Assembly: GCA_021234155.1 (NCBI GenBank)
Contig: JAJEKV010000070.1
Location: 5,835,311 to 5,899,310 of the forward strand
Source of the DNA: Isoetes taiwanensis
Lineage: Eukaryota; Streptophyta; Lycopodiopsida; Isoetales; Isoetaceae
Direction: 5' to 3'
Length of the DNA: 64,000 nucleotides
Part shown: positions 48,467 to 60,990 of the stretch, in pieces
Layout of the letters: each line of letters starts with the position of its first letter
Position numbering within the stretch: position 1 is the stretch's first letter
Program-made: the position numbers and the translations under genes
Notes under the pieces: generated by a model
The model's input: only the letters and a program-made list of their open reading frames with translations
The model's database searches: none
Told to the model about the DNA's origin: nothing

Positions 48467-51400
48467 GTATCACAACTGTTAGGTTATCATGGAATTGAAG
48501 ATTTGATAGAGCATCAACAAGCAGTAAATGAAGCTACTGAAGGCTTTCAGAAGCCTGTAGGGAATTCTGAAGCTTACAAGAGTATTCGGACACCACAGCT
48601 AAATACCACTAAAACAAAATATCCGTTGCCAAAGGAGACCATTATGAAAACATTGCAGGGTATACACCCATCCATCATGATTGGCAGCAGTGAACCGGTT
48701 GAGATGTTTACAACCACAAGGGAAATTGATGCTTCAGTAGACATGACAGATACGTTTGCAGAAACTATTGTGAAAAATCAAAGCGCTAATATGGAGATTC
48801 TTCCACTTCAGTCGATTGAGAATGTGGAGAATGATGTTTTTCATAGTGTATCCTTTGGAAAGGTCAGGGAGCTATTAAGTGGTAATTTCTTTCTGCCATA
48901 TGGCATTTGCCTCTCTTGGGTCCCATGCATTGTCATCTTGCTTTGTACTCAATTAAAAAAGTATTTTAAACCAAGGTTTGGTGCTCGATATAGTATTGAG
49001 AGTAGGATGTTGTTTATAGATGGAATTAACAAGGATAAAGCTTCTCAAAAGGAGCAGGCTGGGTTTGAAGTGAAAGAAGAAAATTCGAGCATTGCAACTG
49101 GTGCTGTTGAAGATGGATTTGGACTAGATATGCCTATGAGGAAGATTAGCTGTCTCAATGCATCCCAAAAATCTCGTCTGGAAGATAGCGGTTTCTTTAC
49201 GGTGAGTCATTGGGTTGGAATTTAAAATGTTTTAACTACATGCAGATGAACTAATCAATGCAGGACATTGTTCTCTAAGCTCTATTTGGTATTTGAGATG
49301 TAGTACTTTGAACAACTGGGCAAAGAAATAGATTAAAAATTGATTAGTGCATATGTGCTTCACAAAGTAACTTGCGGCTAATATGGACAAGCATTTGATC
49401 AATGGCGAGGGGCATAGCAGGCCTTTTGAATTTATCAGTTCATTGTAGTCCTTTGGGCTCTTTCAAAATGATTTGTTTGTTTTGTTTCTACATGCTGGTT
49501 CTTATTTGAAAGGACTATTTCTTATTTGAAGGGACTCATTCTTGCTTGCAGACATCCTCTATCTGTGACCGCTTGGTTAAATTCTAAATAGAAGAGTTCG
49601 CACTTTCTGATGATTAGGTCATCAATCTATAAGGCTATGATGGACAATTCATAATCTGTAATAGCATTATGTACATGTTAGCATCTTTTAACTCCTGTTC
49701 CATTAACAATATTTTATAAATCTTTTTATTCCAGCATTTTGAGACTTGTGTGAGACCATAAGGTCTCTTTTTCAATGTGAAAGGGCGTCCTCTTTTAATG
49801 AAACAAGGGTATTGGATGACCTGTATCAATGTGTCAACATCTGCAATCCAACTCAAATATTTTTGTCAAGTGAAGAAATCTAACCCCGTTTTATACTTTG
49901 GCACCATTGAGGTTTATGGACACTTCAGAAACCAAGCATCCAAGCAGCCTTATATACTATATAAGTATATACATCATTTCTACTATTAATGACCTTTAAG
50001 GGGTCTTAAGCGTATACTTAAAACAATGGAGGCTGTACTTCTACCATACTTTGCATTGTTCCCGAAACATTTAGGATCTATTCCTGGCACAAAGCACTCA
50101 GTCTCTAGAAGTTGTTAATGAATTCTTTCTTTGTTATACTTAAATGCTGATAGAGACCCATTGTTGCTTTTGCAGCTTCGTGGTTTGTTGTGCCACTTTC
50201 CTAGGACATATGTGAATTTTGAACGAGCAACTCAGAAGGTGGAAGATGGCCAGAATTTGACCCTTTTTGGAAGTATTGTATCTTCTAGGTATTGTATTTG
50301 AAGTTGTTCAGTAAGGAAAATTATAAATATCATCAGGAAGTAGGGAGAAGTTTTATTTACGTCTGTGTATGGTATTGTAATTGTGGATGTAGTATATGAT
50401 TCTTTCTGATACAAATGTTAGAAAAGAAAGAATGACACATACTAGATGAAGGAATGCAACACAGAAAGGAGGAGAAAAAAACTCAGGAATTCGTTAAAGT
50501 CTTTTGTCAGGAGCAAAACACAAGGAGTAAAAGGAACAACTAGTAATGAGGCATGACACTGCTTTTATTGTAATTAGGCCAAGTAATGATGGTTACCTAT
50601 AGTACTTTGAATAACCTGAGTCCAGTTCATTTTGTACCTTTACTTCTTAATCCTTGATATAGGTAGGGATGAGTAAGATATCTGTTTCCGCAGGGGTGTA
50701 CAGTTAAAAGCTAGCCTGGGCCTTGTTGAAGTGAAGCTGAAATGCGTTCTGGAACGGGATGCTCCTACCAGTAATGCTCAAAATACAGTATATATCTATG
50801 TGAAAAAGTTTTTTTATGGTCCACAGTTTGCAAATACACGAGTTCTGAATAAAATAGCATCAAGATATCCATTGGGATGTGAAGTGGCAGTAAGCGGTAA
50901 GGTGTGTTCATTATTATTTTATCAGTGAGAAGCAAAATAGGATCTTGTTTTTATGTGTTGCGGGTGCTTATAACATGATGTATTTCAGTTTAGAGTGCTT
51001 AATCTGAATATCCCAGTATATTCCATGGTCCTTGGAAATCCAGATTATGTCCTTCCCGTTAATCACATCCATATAAAGTCCCCAAGATCTTTCCACAAAA
51101 GAAAGAAAGAAACGAAAAAAGATAGGAAGATTTATTATCATCTCCTACGACCTGTAGGGTCTGTGAGAACATGGACCAAGCACATATAGACATTTTGAAC
51201 CTGCAAGGAAGATATGAGCCTTCCGAATCATTCAATGCAATCTACTAAGTACTGTACTCAGAACCATCTAGTTTAAGTGTAGAAATCTGTTTATCCTCGC
51301 TTTTTGCACAATGTACTATGTTCATGGGAATGTTTCATACTTTCTGCAGGTGAAGGCACTGCAATGGGAGGATCACTTCGAAATCAAGGAACAAAATTTT

Positions 51401-54400
51401 ACATTTTTAGGCAGTGTCTCCCAGGGAAAGAAAAATGCTGATAATGACAAGCCATTTCCAGTCTATCCTGCTAAAGGAGAGCTGCAGCATAAAGTTATAG
51501 CGTCTTGTATATACAGGTGGATAGAATTTGTGGCTATTTAGACCATAGATTGCATGTAATATAATTGAAGGAGATATTTAACAACCCGTAATATTGTGGG
51601 CTTACAGGGTTGTGCAGGAATTACCAACTATCTTTGACCCACTTCCAGCAGGGATAAAGGACCACTATCAACTCTATGATTTAAGACAGGTATCACAGCA
51701 CCAAAGTTATACTTCTATGTTATTTATTAACCTTTGTCTTCTTTATAATCATCGCATAAGCAACTTTCTTTGGAACAATTGACCAAAAGCTTGATGATGC
51801 TTTTTCTAATCATAATGAATAAAGTGTCCATGAAATTGTGACTTCACTGAAACAGTAAAGTAACAAAACTCAAAGGAAGTTTCAACCATGATTAATTAAA
51901 CATCTAATCTTGCAGAGCGAGATTTATTAAATGATGCAAGAGACCGACAACCTATTGATCATTAAGCAGTCTTACATGGTCTTTTGGACTTGGATCCTAT
52001 AAGAACAACTATTGGAAAACAGTCAGAACTCGCTCAAATGGTGTCACTTCAATGCTTCCACATTACCAGAGTCAATGGTATAACTGTATAAAATTGCTGT
52101 TTGAGGCAACACTGATCCTTCGTCAACCATTAACAGTACATGTCTTCATGTCATTTTAAAAAGGACTAATTGGCAGCTTGATAAGGGGATAACAATATAC
52201 AGATTGCCATATTTGGTCTCCATTGGGTTGAGCAAAGTGACAACACATGATAGCATTATTATATTACATGCATATTTGTGGATGTTTAAAAAGTTCTTTA
52301 TCTATCCAATAATTAATTAGTAACGAAGCAGGAAGTCTTGATCAAGGAGGCCTACTGTAGTAAATCCCTGATTATCAGATCCTTGCTCAATACTCTTGCA
52401 CAGTACAGGCACAATACACGTCAATACACATGGTTGTCATGTCGTGTGTAGTTTTGAAGTTTCTCTTCTTGTGTCATTTTTTTAACTCTCATCACCAGCT
52501 TTTGTTGTATTTTTGTATTTGTTTAATATAAGAAGATTCTGCTGTTGTTATTGACCTGTATTTTGCTGCTGAAAACCAGGCATATGTTAGCATTCACATG
52601 CCTCGTGATTCAATGGATGCTATTCTTGCACGGCAACGCCTTGTGTTCGATGAGTTTTTCTATTTCCAGGTATCATGCGATTTTTCATGTTGTGCATTTC
52701 TGTTTTGGACTTTTCATGCATCATATAAGTAGTCAGCTGTGCAATTATTCAAACTGAACTGATTCTATGGGTTCGATTCATGCAGTTAGGACTGATATTG
52801 GGAAGGCAACAGTTGACAAAAAAATACCTTTCAACCCTTGAGAAAGGCATTGTTGCAGGCCATTTTGATGCGGAAAGTGTCGAATGGTCTTCCACAGTGT
52901 CAAACCTTATACGTTCGTTGCCATACAAGTTGACAAATAGCCAATTAAATGCAGCGAGAGAGATTATCTGTGACCTAAAGAAACCTACTCCAATGAACAG
53001 GCTTTTGCAAGTAATTGGTTTCTGGAGTTTTGTTTTAGTGTAATACAGTTTTCTTTGGACATGAAGGAAACAAAGAAGGAACAGTAATTGACCAACAGAA
53101 ACAAACCTGATCCATATCTGAACTTGCTGCATGATGTTCTGTTTCTAAGTGGATGATGCCCTACTCATTAGACAATCTCTTTCTTGTTGGTGCTTGGGCA
53201 ACTGTAAATTAGGAGTTCTTGAATGCCGTACGAGTTGGCCCAATTGCTTGGAGTAAAAATCTCTACTAATATCTACCTCAGTACAGTTTTAGAATATCGT
53301 TGGAAGGTCATATGAATTAAACACGTTCTTCAATTTGTTGATGGTGAATAGGCAGTGTATATGGTTCCTTCTGTCATCTCCACTGTAGAACAAAATCTCT
53401 TCCTTACTAGAAAGATATTAAACTGGGATATTGATTCTGCTTTTGATCTATCTACTCTTCATTTGCAGGGAGATGTTGGCTCTGGAAAAACAATTGTTGC
53501 ATTTCTTTCTCTTCTTGAAGTTTCTTCTGCTGGATATCAGGTATTGCACTTTAGTCTCAAGGATATTTTTCTTGGCTGCAGTTCTCTTTGGGCCTGTCTA
53601 TTTCATGATGTCATATTCTTAATAACTTCATTTTTTGCCCCTTATATGTGTTAGTAACATAATGACTAACAGACTGGGGACTCATCATGCGTGCTGACGC
53701 ATATCAATGCTTAAATGTATATCATGCACATCTAGCTGGCTCACCATTTCTGTGTAAGATGACATTTACACATATCAATGCTTATATGTATCTCATGCAC
53801 AACTAGCTGACTCACCCTTCCTGTGTCAGATGACATGTCAATTTTAAGATGACAAGGCCAACTATATTATAAAGTGGATGTCTCATCAGTTAGTTTTACT
53901 TTGCATTTGACATCCCTGTGTAGACTTTGGATGAATTCATGGTAACAGAAGAAATATACAATGTAGAATAGAAGCATCTAAGCTAGAGCTTTAGCTAATA
54001 AGAACAACTAAGCTAAGGCAGCAATGTGACGTTCTCACCAGGCGTGCAATATTGCTAACACCCCTCCCGATGACTTGCACTGCTGCAAAGCTAAACGGTG
54101 AATGAAATTGAAGTGTCTTATGGCTAACAACGCATAAAATCTTTTTTCATAGCAGTAAACAGTCGGCCTGTAAGTGGTTTTCTGAAACCATCTGGTGTTT
54201 GTTCATGCATTGGACAGTAAAAACGTTAAAAGATCCAACATTTTGCTGTTCGTATAAAGCTGACAATCATGTCGACATGCCACTTATAGTCTTTAGCATG
54301 GCATATGGCACCGTTGTTATCACAGTAAAGATTCGCTGGCTTGACATTGCCTCCCAAATCTTCATAAAGAAATGCTAACCAATGCTTTAAGCTCAGCTTC

Positions 54401-57400
54401 TGTGTGCTAATGCTGAGTGTGGACTGCTTTTTGGAATGCTATGTGACAGTACTGCCAGCAAAGAATCCTGTGAGTGACTTCCTCCCCTCAACATTCTGTA
54501 GCCAGAGAATAGAGTCAAAGTACAAGCACCACTTGAGCTGTAATAAAGAGCTTCCATGTGAGTACCCTTCAAATAATGGAGAACCCTCTTGGCTGCCTGC
54601 CAATGAGGTTGAATTGGATGCTGCGTGGAACCTGGCCAAATCTAGACGAGTAATAATGTGTATATATATATAAGAGCCCCAACCAGCTGTCAATAGGGTG
54701 TAGGATCTGTATCTTCTTGAGTGGCATCAAGAGTGCCAGGTTCATAAAGAGTAAGAACTGGCTTACAGTCTGCCATATGGAATTTATCAAGAATTTCAGA
54801 AATGTACTTCTGCTGAGTGATATATAGGCCATTAAGACTTCTGCCAGACCGCTAAACTGAGACAATAACGCATTGGCGTTGTGAGGTACCTCAAACGTAC
54901 GTTGACTTATAGGCTGATTTATGATGGATTCAGCAACTTTCAGCTGCAGGGATACTGTGATGCTATGCATAGATGATAGGAGGTCCGTAGGAGCATATGT
55001 GCTCAGTTTGTTATAGCTGCAATGCGCCAGAAAGAAGATACGGTGTCTATTAGCTTGACACAAATTGAATAGAAAGCTTGTTCTGCTGCAGCATGTGAAG
55101 TAATGTGGTTAGGTTGGTCAGCAAGAATCAGTAAGGATCTATTGTGAAAATATGAGCAGCATTTATTTGTCTAAAAATCCTGTATTACACAGCAGATTTG
55201 TTATCATTTGATTAAGGAAGCAGTTGAAAATAGTGTTGTTGACCTAGTTCATTGCAGAACAGGTCAGCAACTGGCTGATATCCTGAAAAGAGTCTTCCCA
55301 GAAAAAATTTGGAGTGATGGAATTTGCACATTAAGGGGAGGATTTCTTAGACATTTAATGTGCAGATAGAGCTTGTACAAATGTACATATTACAAAGTAT
55401 AAGTCTATAGTCAAGTTATGAGAATTGTAGGAGTTGACGTGTGGTTTGGGGCTGGATAAACTTTCCAGATATGGCCCTGTAGAGATTTATTTCTGCTTTT
55501 GACATTTTCTGAATAATTTTAGTCGGTGCTTCATTTCTGCTATCGCATCTTCTCTACTCGCTACTAAGAGGATGAAGAGGCATTGAAAACGCAAGACATG
55601 CATTAATGCATGAGACTTATTATGCCAAGTTGGTCTTGACAGCAGCTTATAATTAGGGGAAATATGAAAATTCTCATGTTACAAGAGTGCAGATATAAAG
55701 ATTATCTGGATAAGCTTAAGGCCTGAAGGACGAAGACTTTACTGCATGCTTGAAATTATCATCTCCCTATCTGTCAAAAGTTTATCTCCATATTATGAGA
55801 TGCATAAAACATTGAGCTCATATTTCAACATCCCCAGCAAAATTGATTCAGGCTGGTATTGATGTGGAGGTTTGGTGTGATGGATCGCAAGAGGGCCTCT
55901 GGTTCTTAAGGAGGTTTAATAGGATGGGGAAAGCAAATTACTTGCAAGAGATTCTTTTGGTTCTTCCAAGAAATCTGAGTCCAGAAGTAAATAAACAAGG
56001 AAAATAAAAAACAAAAGTACAAGCCAAGAGTTGGAATTAGGCAAGCAGATAAAAGGGCTACCAAATCGAAGCAAGGCAAGATAGCAATTGCTATAATGGG
56101 AGAACAGCATGCAAATAATGCTGCTTTACTTATTTTGAAGCCTGTAATGAAGAGGAGCAATTTAGTATTTAGGTGCTGAAGATGTAGAGGAGAAAGATTA
56201 GCTCATAGTGTATTTTCTGAACTATTTTAAGGATTGGCGATGGTAAGATATGTATTGCATTGTTCCAAGGATTGGTGACGGTACAAAATGTACCTCTATC
56301 TACTAATGAAGGAAAGGAGGTTGTGAACTTCCAATCAGTCAAAGATGTGGTTCTTACTTACGGTTCCATACTCATAGTCTTGATTTGTGGAGCTGGGCAT
56401 GCCTCTTCATCTCTTTAGGTTTTCCCGAATTGACTTTTGAGGAATCCTGTAGTACAAAAGTTTTGCACAATATTTTCCCACTAAAAAATGTTGAAAGCAT
56501 GTTAACCGAAATCAAAGATAACATTCAACCAATAAATATTTTCCATTTCCCATTGTTTGTAATGCTGCACCTTGGCCTTCTGCTATTGTTTTTTTGACAT
56601 TTGTTCATGTGATGAAGGGAGCATTTATGGCACCTACTGAGTTTCTTGCAAACCAACACTACAACAAAATTATTTCATGGTTGGAGAATCTTAAAGCCGA
56701 AGAAAGACCAACAGTTGCATTACTTACTGGGTCTGTAAGCACAGGCAAAGCTAATGTGATACGGAATGTAAGGCTTGCAGAACCCTAACTAAATTCTTGC
56801 TGCTTCATGCGTTCACAAGATGCACTGATTTAGGGTCTGGAGAGCGGCAATATCAAGCTTGTTGTGGGGACTCACAGCCTATTGTCACAAAGTGTCAAGT
56901 TTGCTGCCCTTGGTCTTGTGGTAATTGATGAGCAACATCGTTTTGGCGTGAATCAAAGAGAGAGATTTAAGGAGGTGTGTTCTAGGTTTTTGCGGCCACT
57001 GTCCATATTCACCATATGATTGATACACGACACATTATCGTTCATTTCAGGTCCATGTCATTAAGCCTATCGGGCCCCAGGAAAGAACAAAAGTGATTGT
57101 CTTGGATGTCCCACATATACTTGCGATGTCAGCAACTCCCATTCCCAGATCATTGGCTTTAGCACTTCATGGTGATATGGACATGACTAAGGTAGAGATA
57201 TTCTCGAACTTTAAGAAATTGATTGTAATTTTCTCATCCAATATGTGGTCATAGATAACTGAGATACCTGCTGGTCGCCTTCCTACCACTACCTATGCTT
57301 TGTATGGAGAAACAGGGCGTTCTGAAGCTTATAATGTGAGTTCTTTAATTCAAAATTCTTCTGGGTAGACTGTTCTCTCAAATGTTGTTTGTATAAACAT

Positions 57401-58595
57401 AAGTACATCCCCATTTCATTATTAGTGTTTTGAATATTATTCATGTACTAATATAGTCGAATGATGGTGAAGTGGAACATTGGATATTTTTTTTTCTCAG
57501 ATCCATTTTCTCAGATCTAATGCGTTAATGGTGCAAGTTAGCTGGTCTGTTTATGGATGTTAAAGTACAGAAATCCCAAGCGGATATTTTGAGAATTGCT
57601 GCCTTGTGTTTGCATAAAGACTTTTATTATGCTCATCTAATTATATTTTTGATCTAGATGGTTGAGAATGAGCTTCGCAATGGAGGGCAAGTGTTTGTTA
57701 TTTGTCCGATAATAGAGGAGTCTGAGAGACAACTTGCCTCAGCTATTCCACATTATGATATGCTTAGCAGAAGGTTTGAGGATTTCAAATGCGGGTTGGC
57801 TCATGGGCAAATGACCACACTTCAAAGAGAATCAGCAATGCAGGATTTTATTAGAGGGGAAACCAAGCTCTTAGTGTCGACAACAATTGTAGAGGTGGGA
57901 ATTGATATCCCACAAGCATCACTGATAGTAATCGAAAATGCAGAAATGTTTGGTTTGGCACAGTTGCACCAGCTAAGAGGTCGTGTAGGCAGGGGGGATA
58001 GAAAATCATCATGTATCCTCTTGACATCATCATCAAATGCAGTAAATCGATTAAAGCTACTAGAAGAATCACCTGATGGGTTCTACTTGGCTGATATGGA
58101 TTTGAAGATCCGTGGACCTGGAGAGCTTTTGGGAAAAAGACAATCAGGGAACCAGCCAAATTTTACTTTGGCAAGGTTAGAGGAGGACGGACATATACTG
58201 GAGCAGGCAAGGAGTGCTGCAGAGGTTGGATTCCTTTCTGTGTCCATGTTGTTTATATTTAGCATGGATTTCTCTATTTATGGCATGCTCATGTGGACAT
58301 GTATAAGCTGCAGTCCTTTAGCATTTCACTGTTTAATCAGGAACATTGAATCTGCCTTTTGTATGTGCAAAAAATAGTAACTTAATAGGCTTGGTTGTTT
58401 CACCATTCGGAAGATTGGTTTCTGTACTTTAGTTTCGTAGTCTAAACAATAGGATGTCATTTTAAAATATTTAATGTTCTATACATTGAAACATTTAGTT
58501 TACATGTTCAGGAGGTGGTATCTCAGGGTATTGACGAGTTTCCAGAACTGAAAAGAGAGATCAGTATGCATCATGTTGCTGTTACTTGGAGTTAG
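48467..58595 (+). CDS. RECG1: RecG-type ATP-dependent DNA helicase, organellar (RECG1), 14 exons
   Basis: RecG proteins remodel stalled forks and D-loops; plant RECG1 works in mitochondria and plastids and suppresses recombination between repeats. Exons: 48467-49201, 50176-50288, 50694-50901, 51350-51516, 51608-51689, 52580-52669, 52786-53010, 53469-53540, 56618-56767, 56834-56974, 57051-57191, 57255-57335, 57658-58224, 58512-58595. All phases agree: 951 codons plus stop, near full family length before adding 5' exons. Wedge/OB domain: [16 protein letters not shown] to [20 protein letters not shown]. Helicase motifs: GDVGSGKT (I), [12 protein letters not shown] (Ia), VVGTHSLL (Ib), [14 protein letters not shown] (II), [14 protein letters not shown] (III), [11 protein letters not shown] (IV), [17 protein letters not shown] (V), [11 protein letters not shown] (VI), then [19 protein letters not shown] (TRG-like region). 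No stops or frameshifts. The first exon holds a hydrophobic run (about 48884-48950) that may be an unspliced intron. Confidence 0.93.
49630..49860 (-). mobile_element. Ty1/copia reverse transcriptase fragment in a RECG1 intron
   Basis: The minus strand reads [20 protein letters not shown] and NKKIYKILL...DANMYIM, matching the copia RT block L.KALYGLKQ..R.W followed by D..LY. About 230 bp survive inside the intron 49202-50175, opposite to the gene. Confidence 0.8.
53640..54930 (-). mobile_element. Ty1/copia 3' end (RNase H plus partial LTR) in a RECG1 intron
   Basis: Minus strand, in order: [16 protein letters not shown] sequence, [42 protein letters not shown] (RNase H with CDN), then about 150 bp later a purine tract GGGAGGGG and the LTR start TGTTAGCAATATTG at 54060, running toward 53640. 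Several stops and frameshifts. Within the LTR part, 53695-53840 contains a diverged tandem repeat of about 74 bp (CATATCAATGCTTA.ATGTAT). Inserted in the 3.1-kb intron 53541-56617. Confidence 0.85.
55202..55369 (+). mobile_element. Ty1/copia polyprotein C-terminus in a RECG1 intron
   Basis: The plus strand reads [20 protein letters not shown] and [15 protein letters not shown] up to a stop. This is the extreme end of copia RNase H (YHFIRE.V..G.IEL.YC.T..QLADI.TK). The orientation is opposite to the adjacent copia remnant, so the intron took at least two insertions. Confidence 0.85.
55370..56617. other. Remainder of RECG1 intron
   Basis: No further element recognised. TTGTACAAATGTACAT just after the copia stop resembles a sequence near 44620, perhaps the start of a related LTR. 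Confidence 0.4.
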
Positions 58596-59040
58596 TGGTT
58601 CACTTTACATGCACCCTCTAAGATAGGTTGGAGGTAATCCATTCAAAGAATATCCTGACATGTTTTTGTAGCATCTTCGGTTGTTCATGAGGAGCAGTTA
58701 CGAGATCAAGTGGAAAATACCTTATGGTAAAAACCGAAGAAAAGTAGGCGTATCCTGAAAAACATGAACTTTGAATGTATCCCCAAAATATATACTACGA
58801 TGAGCTTTCGTGTTGCTGTTACTTGGAGCTAGTGATTCACTTTAATGCACCCTCTAAGATAGTTTGGAGGTAATCCATTCAAAGAATATCCGACATGTTT
58901 TCATGGCGTCTTCAGATGTTCATGAAGAGGAATTTTAGAGATCAAGTGGAAAATACCGAAGAAAAAGTAGGCCTAGCCTGAAAAAACATGCTCTCAATAT
59001 ATCCCCAAAATATATATTACGTGAGCTTATAAATTTCAAA
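58575..59040 (+). repeat. Tandem duplication spanning the RECG1 stop codon
   Basis: Two units of about 237 bp (58575-58811 and 58812-59040) both begin GTTGCTGTTACTTGGAG.TAG, so the last six codons and the stop are repeated in the 3' flank. Shared inner blocks include ATGCACCCTCTAAGATAG and GAGATCAAGTGGAAAATACC. The second copy has several indels. Confidence 0.9.
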
Positions 59041-59519
59041 TAGTGGAGATCTTATACCATCATCATTTTGGTCTTTCTTTCTTTAACTCGAGTTAGGAAT
59101 AGGAACAGAGAGAAGTCTCAATGATGTCAATCATAAAAAGAAACTTCAATATCACAAATTAATTTTGTAGTTGAAACATCAAATAAAACTTGCAATATTT
59201 GCACAAGATGTCAACACTACAGAGGAAGGATCATGTCATTCATGATTGCGCTCCTTCCATATTCATTTTGGTTGTCATTGAATGATGCTTTTTGTGTGCT
59301 ACTCTTGTACCCTTGTACCCTCTCAAAGTTTTATGGGCACTAATTTTGCCACCATCACCCTTAATTGATCCAAGTCATCTTTAGTTCATGAAAGGTTTTT
59401 TTTCCCTATGGTGTAATTTAGTTAACCTCAAACGCTTAAAGTTGTGTCTTTAATTGTAGAGTGCTTGAAGACTATCCATTTTGTTAATTGGCTGCCTTCA
59501 TACCACATCACACATGAAC
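59041..59519. other. No recognisable feature
   Basis: AT-rich spacer downstream of RECG1. Confidence 0.5.
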
Positions 59520-60240
59520 CTATGCCACAACCGATCGAACTCAGCACTTTGTAACGCCAGCCAATAGAGCCAAGGGTCCACTCTTGTTGAGTAATTTACT
59601 GGAATCCACCATGTAGTGCTTGCAGCGCAATTATTGATATTTAACTTGAAAAGCTTTTTCACTACATTCCATGTGAAAGTGAGTTATCTCAGGAATGGGG
59701 AAGCTATGATATTTGGTTTCAAGCCATAAAAGAGAGATTCGAAGAGATGGTTGTGCTGGTACTTTAGAATGTTTGCAAGAAAATAATATGGGTGCATTAT
59801 AAGTTGAAGGCTTGGTGACTTTGTTTCCTCCTCTAGAATGTTCCACATAAATTTAGCTACTCGTATTTTGGTTTGTAAGGCTAAATCAATCGTGTCTATT
59901 CCCCCTTCTTATTTACCTCATTTCCACCATGCTATTTTGAGTAGTGCTCCTTCATTGCCTGCCCATAAGAAGTTCCTACATGGCCTTTCTATTTCTTTTA
60001 CTTTTAGTGATGGGGCTATAAGGAGAGGTGAAACATAGATGTGGGTGTTGCACAGCACATACTTCGCAACTACTATCCTTCTTGCCATTAATAGTTTTGC
60101 GACTTTCCACCAATTCAAATGCTTCTATAATCATAATATCATCTCATCCCATGCTTGTGTCGTGGGTACATAAATTCCCACTTGAATTCCTAGAAAATTA
60201 CGATATTCTCCTTCTTTTATGATTTTCCAGAGGTGCTCTA
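59520..60240 (-). mobile_element. LINE ORF2 C-terminal half, degenerate
   Basis: Minus strand: ARRIVVAKYVLCNTHIYVSP, ERPCRNFLWAGNEG, then IDLALQTKIRVAKFMWNILE, WWIPVNYSTRVDPWLYWLAL and EFDRLWHRFM. The block order (L.AGR..L..VL, R.FLW.G, G.G..DL......AK..W) is typical of the region after the RT in L1-type LINEs. Stops occur, and the RT and endonuclease are missing. Confidence 0.85.
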
Positions 60241-60407
60241 AATAACTGAAATCTGACCCTCCTCCTCGTTATTGAACCGATTACACTTTCAAGTTCCAAT
60301 CTAAGATATCCGTACTTCAATAAAGCAATTATAGAGGATTATATAGATTCAATATTGCTTTAACAACTTCTAAATACGTAAGGTTTTTGGATTGCTTTGC
60401 TAAAGGG

Positions 60408-60990
60408 GAAGAGTAGAGTAGAGTAGAGTAGAGTAGAGTAGAGTAGAGTAGAGTAGAGTAGAGTAGAGTAGAGTAGAGTAGAGTCCACAAAGACCATGGG
60501 ACCCATACAATGGGGTAGTACAACAATTACTTCTAGGATAAAAAAAACCCTCTCCGAGAGGTTTTCAAGGGAAAAACTTTTGCAATAATGATGATTCTAG
60601 ACAATTAAGGAAAAATAAGTAGACCTTGATGACTACTGAGGGTTCACTAATTGAAGACGCTCATTTAGAACTTCAAGGATATATAATGCCCAAGTTATGC
60701 ACATATGGTGCTCTAAGAAATTGTGAGAATGTGGAATGGAATGCTGAGGTTAAATAACAATTCCTGAGCATCTCAAAAGCAGGACATGTCAGAAGAGTAT
60801 GGGTTTCATCTTCAATAACCTATAATTGGCGACGTGCACATAATCTCACTTCTCGCGGTAGTTGTGGCCACTCCCATCTGGCCATCTGCATGTCTCAATC
60901 CGTAGTTTGTGGAACCCTGTGCAAATTGCTGCAATAGCTACAATGTTCGTTTGAAATTGGGATACGTCTTCGACATCTAAAAGAAGATCC
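60408..60990 (-). mobile_element. 5'-truncated LINE 3' end with (TCTAC)n tail
   Basis: Minus strand: LRIETCRWPDG in one frame and EDETHTLLTCPAFEMLR in another, the Cys/His-type end of LINE ORF2. A roughly 200-bp 3' UTR follows, ending TGGGTCCCATGGTC..TTTGTGGAC, then a pure TCTAC array (60484-60411). The array sits where a poly(A) or simple-repeat tail of a non-LTR element belongs. The same UTR end plus pentamer array occurs at 16010-16080. Confidence 0.65.
60411..60484. repeat. (GAGTA)n pentanucleotide array, about 15 units
   Basis: Pure five-base repeat with no interruptions, interpreted as the tail of the minus-strand LINE beside it. Confidence 0.95.

Noticed and set aside
50995..51189. 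Open frame between RECG1 exons
   Set aside because: It begins after an AG and looks open, but the flanking exons (50694-50901 and 51350-51516) join in phase without it and the family has no such insertion.
60329..60526. Minus-strand frame coding Leu-Leu-Tyr-Ser-Thr repeats
   Set aside because: It is the translated TCTAC array, not a protein.
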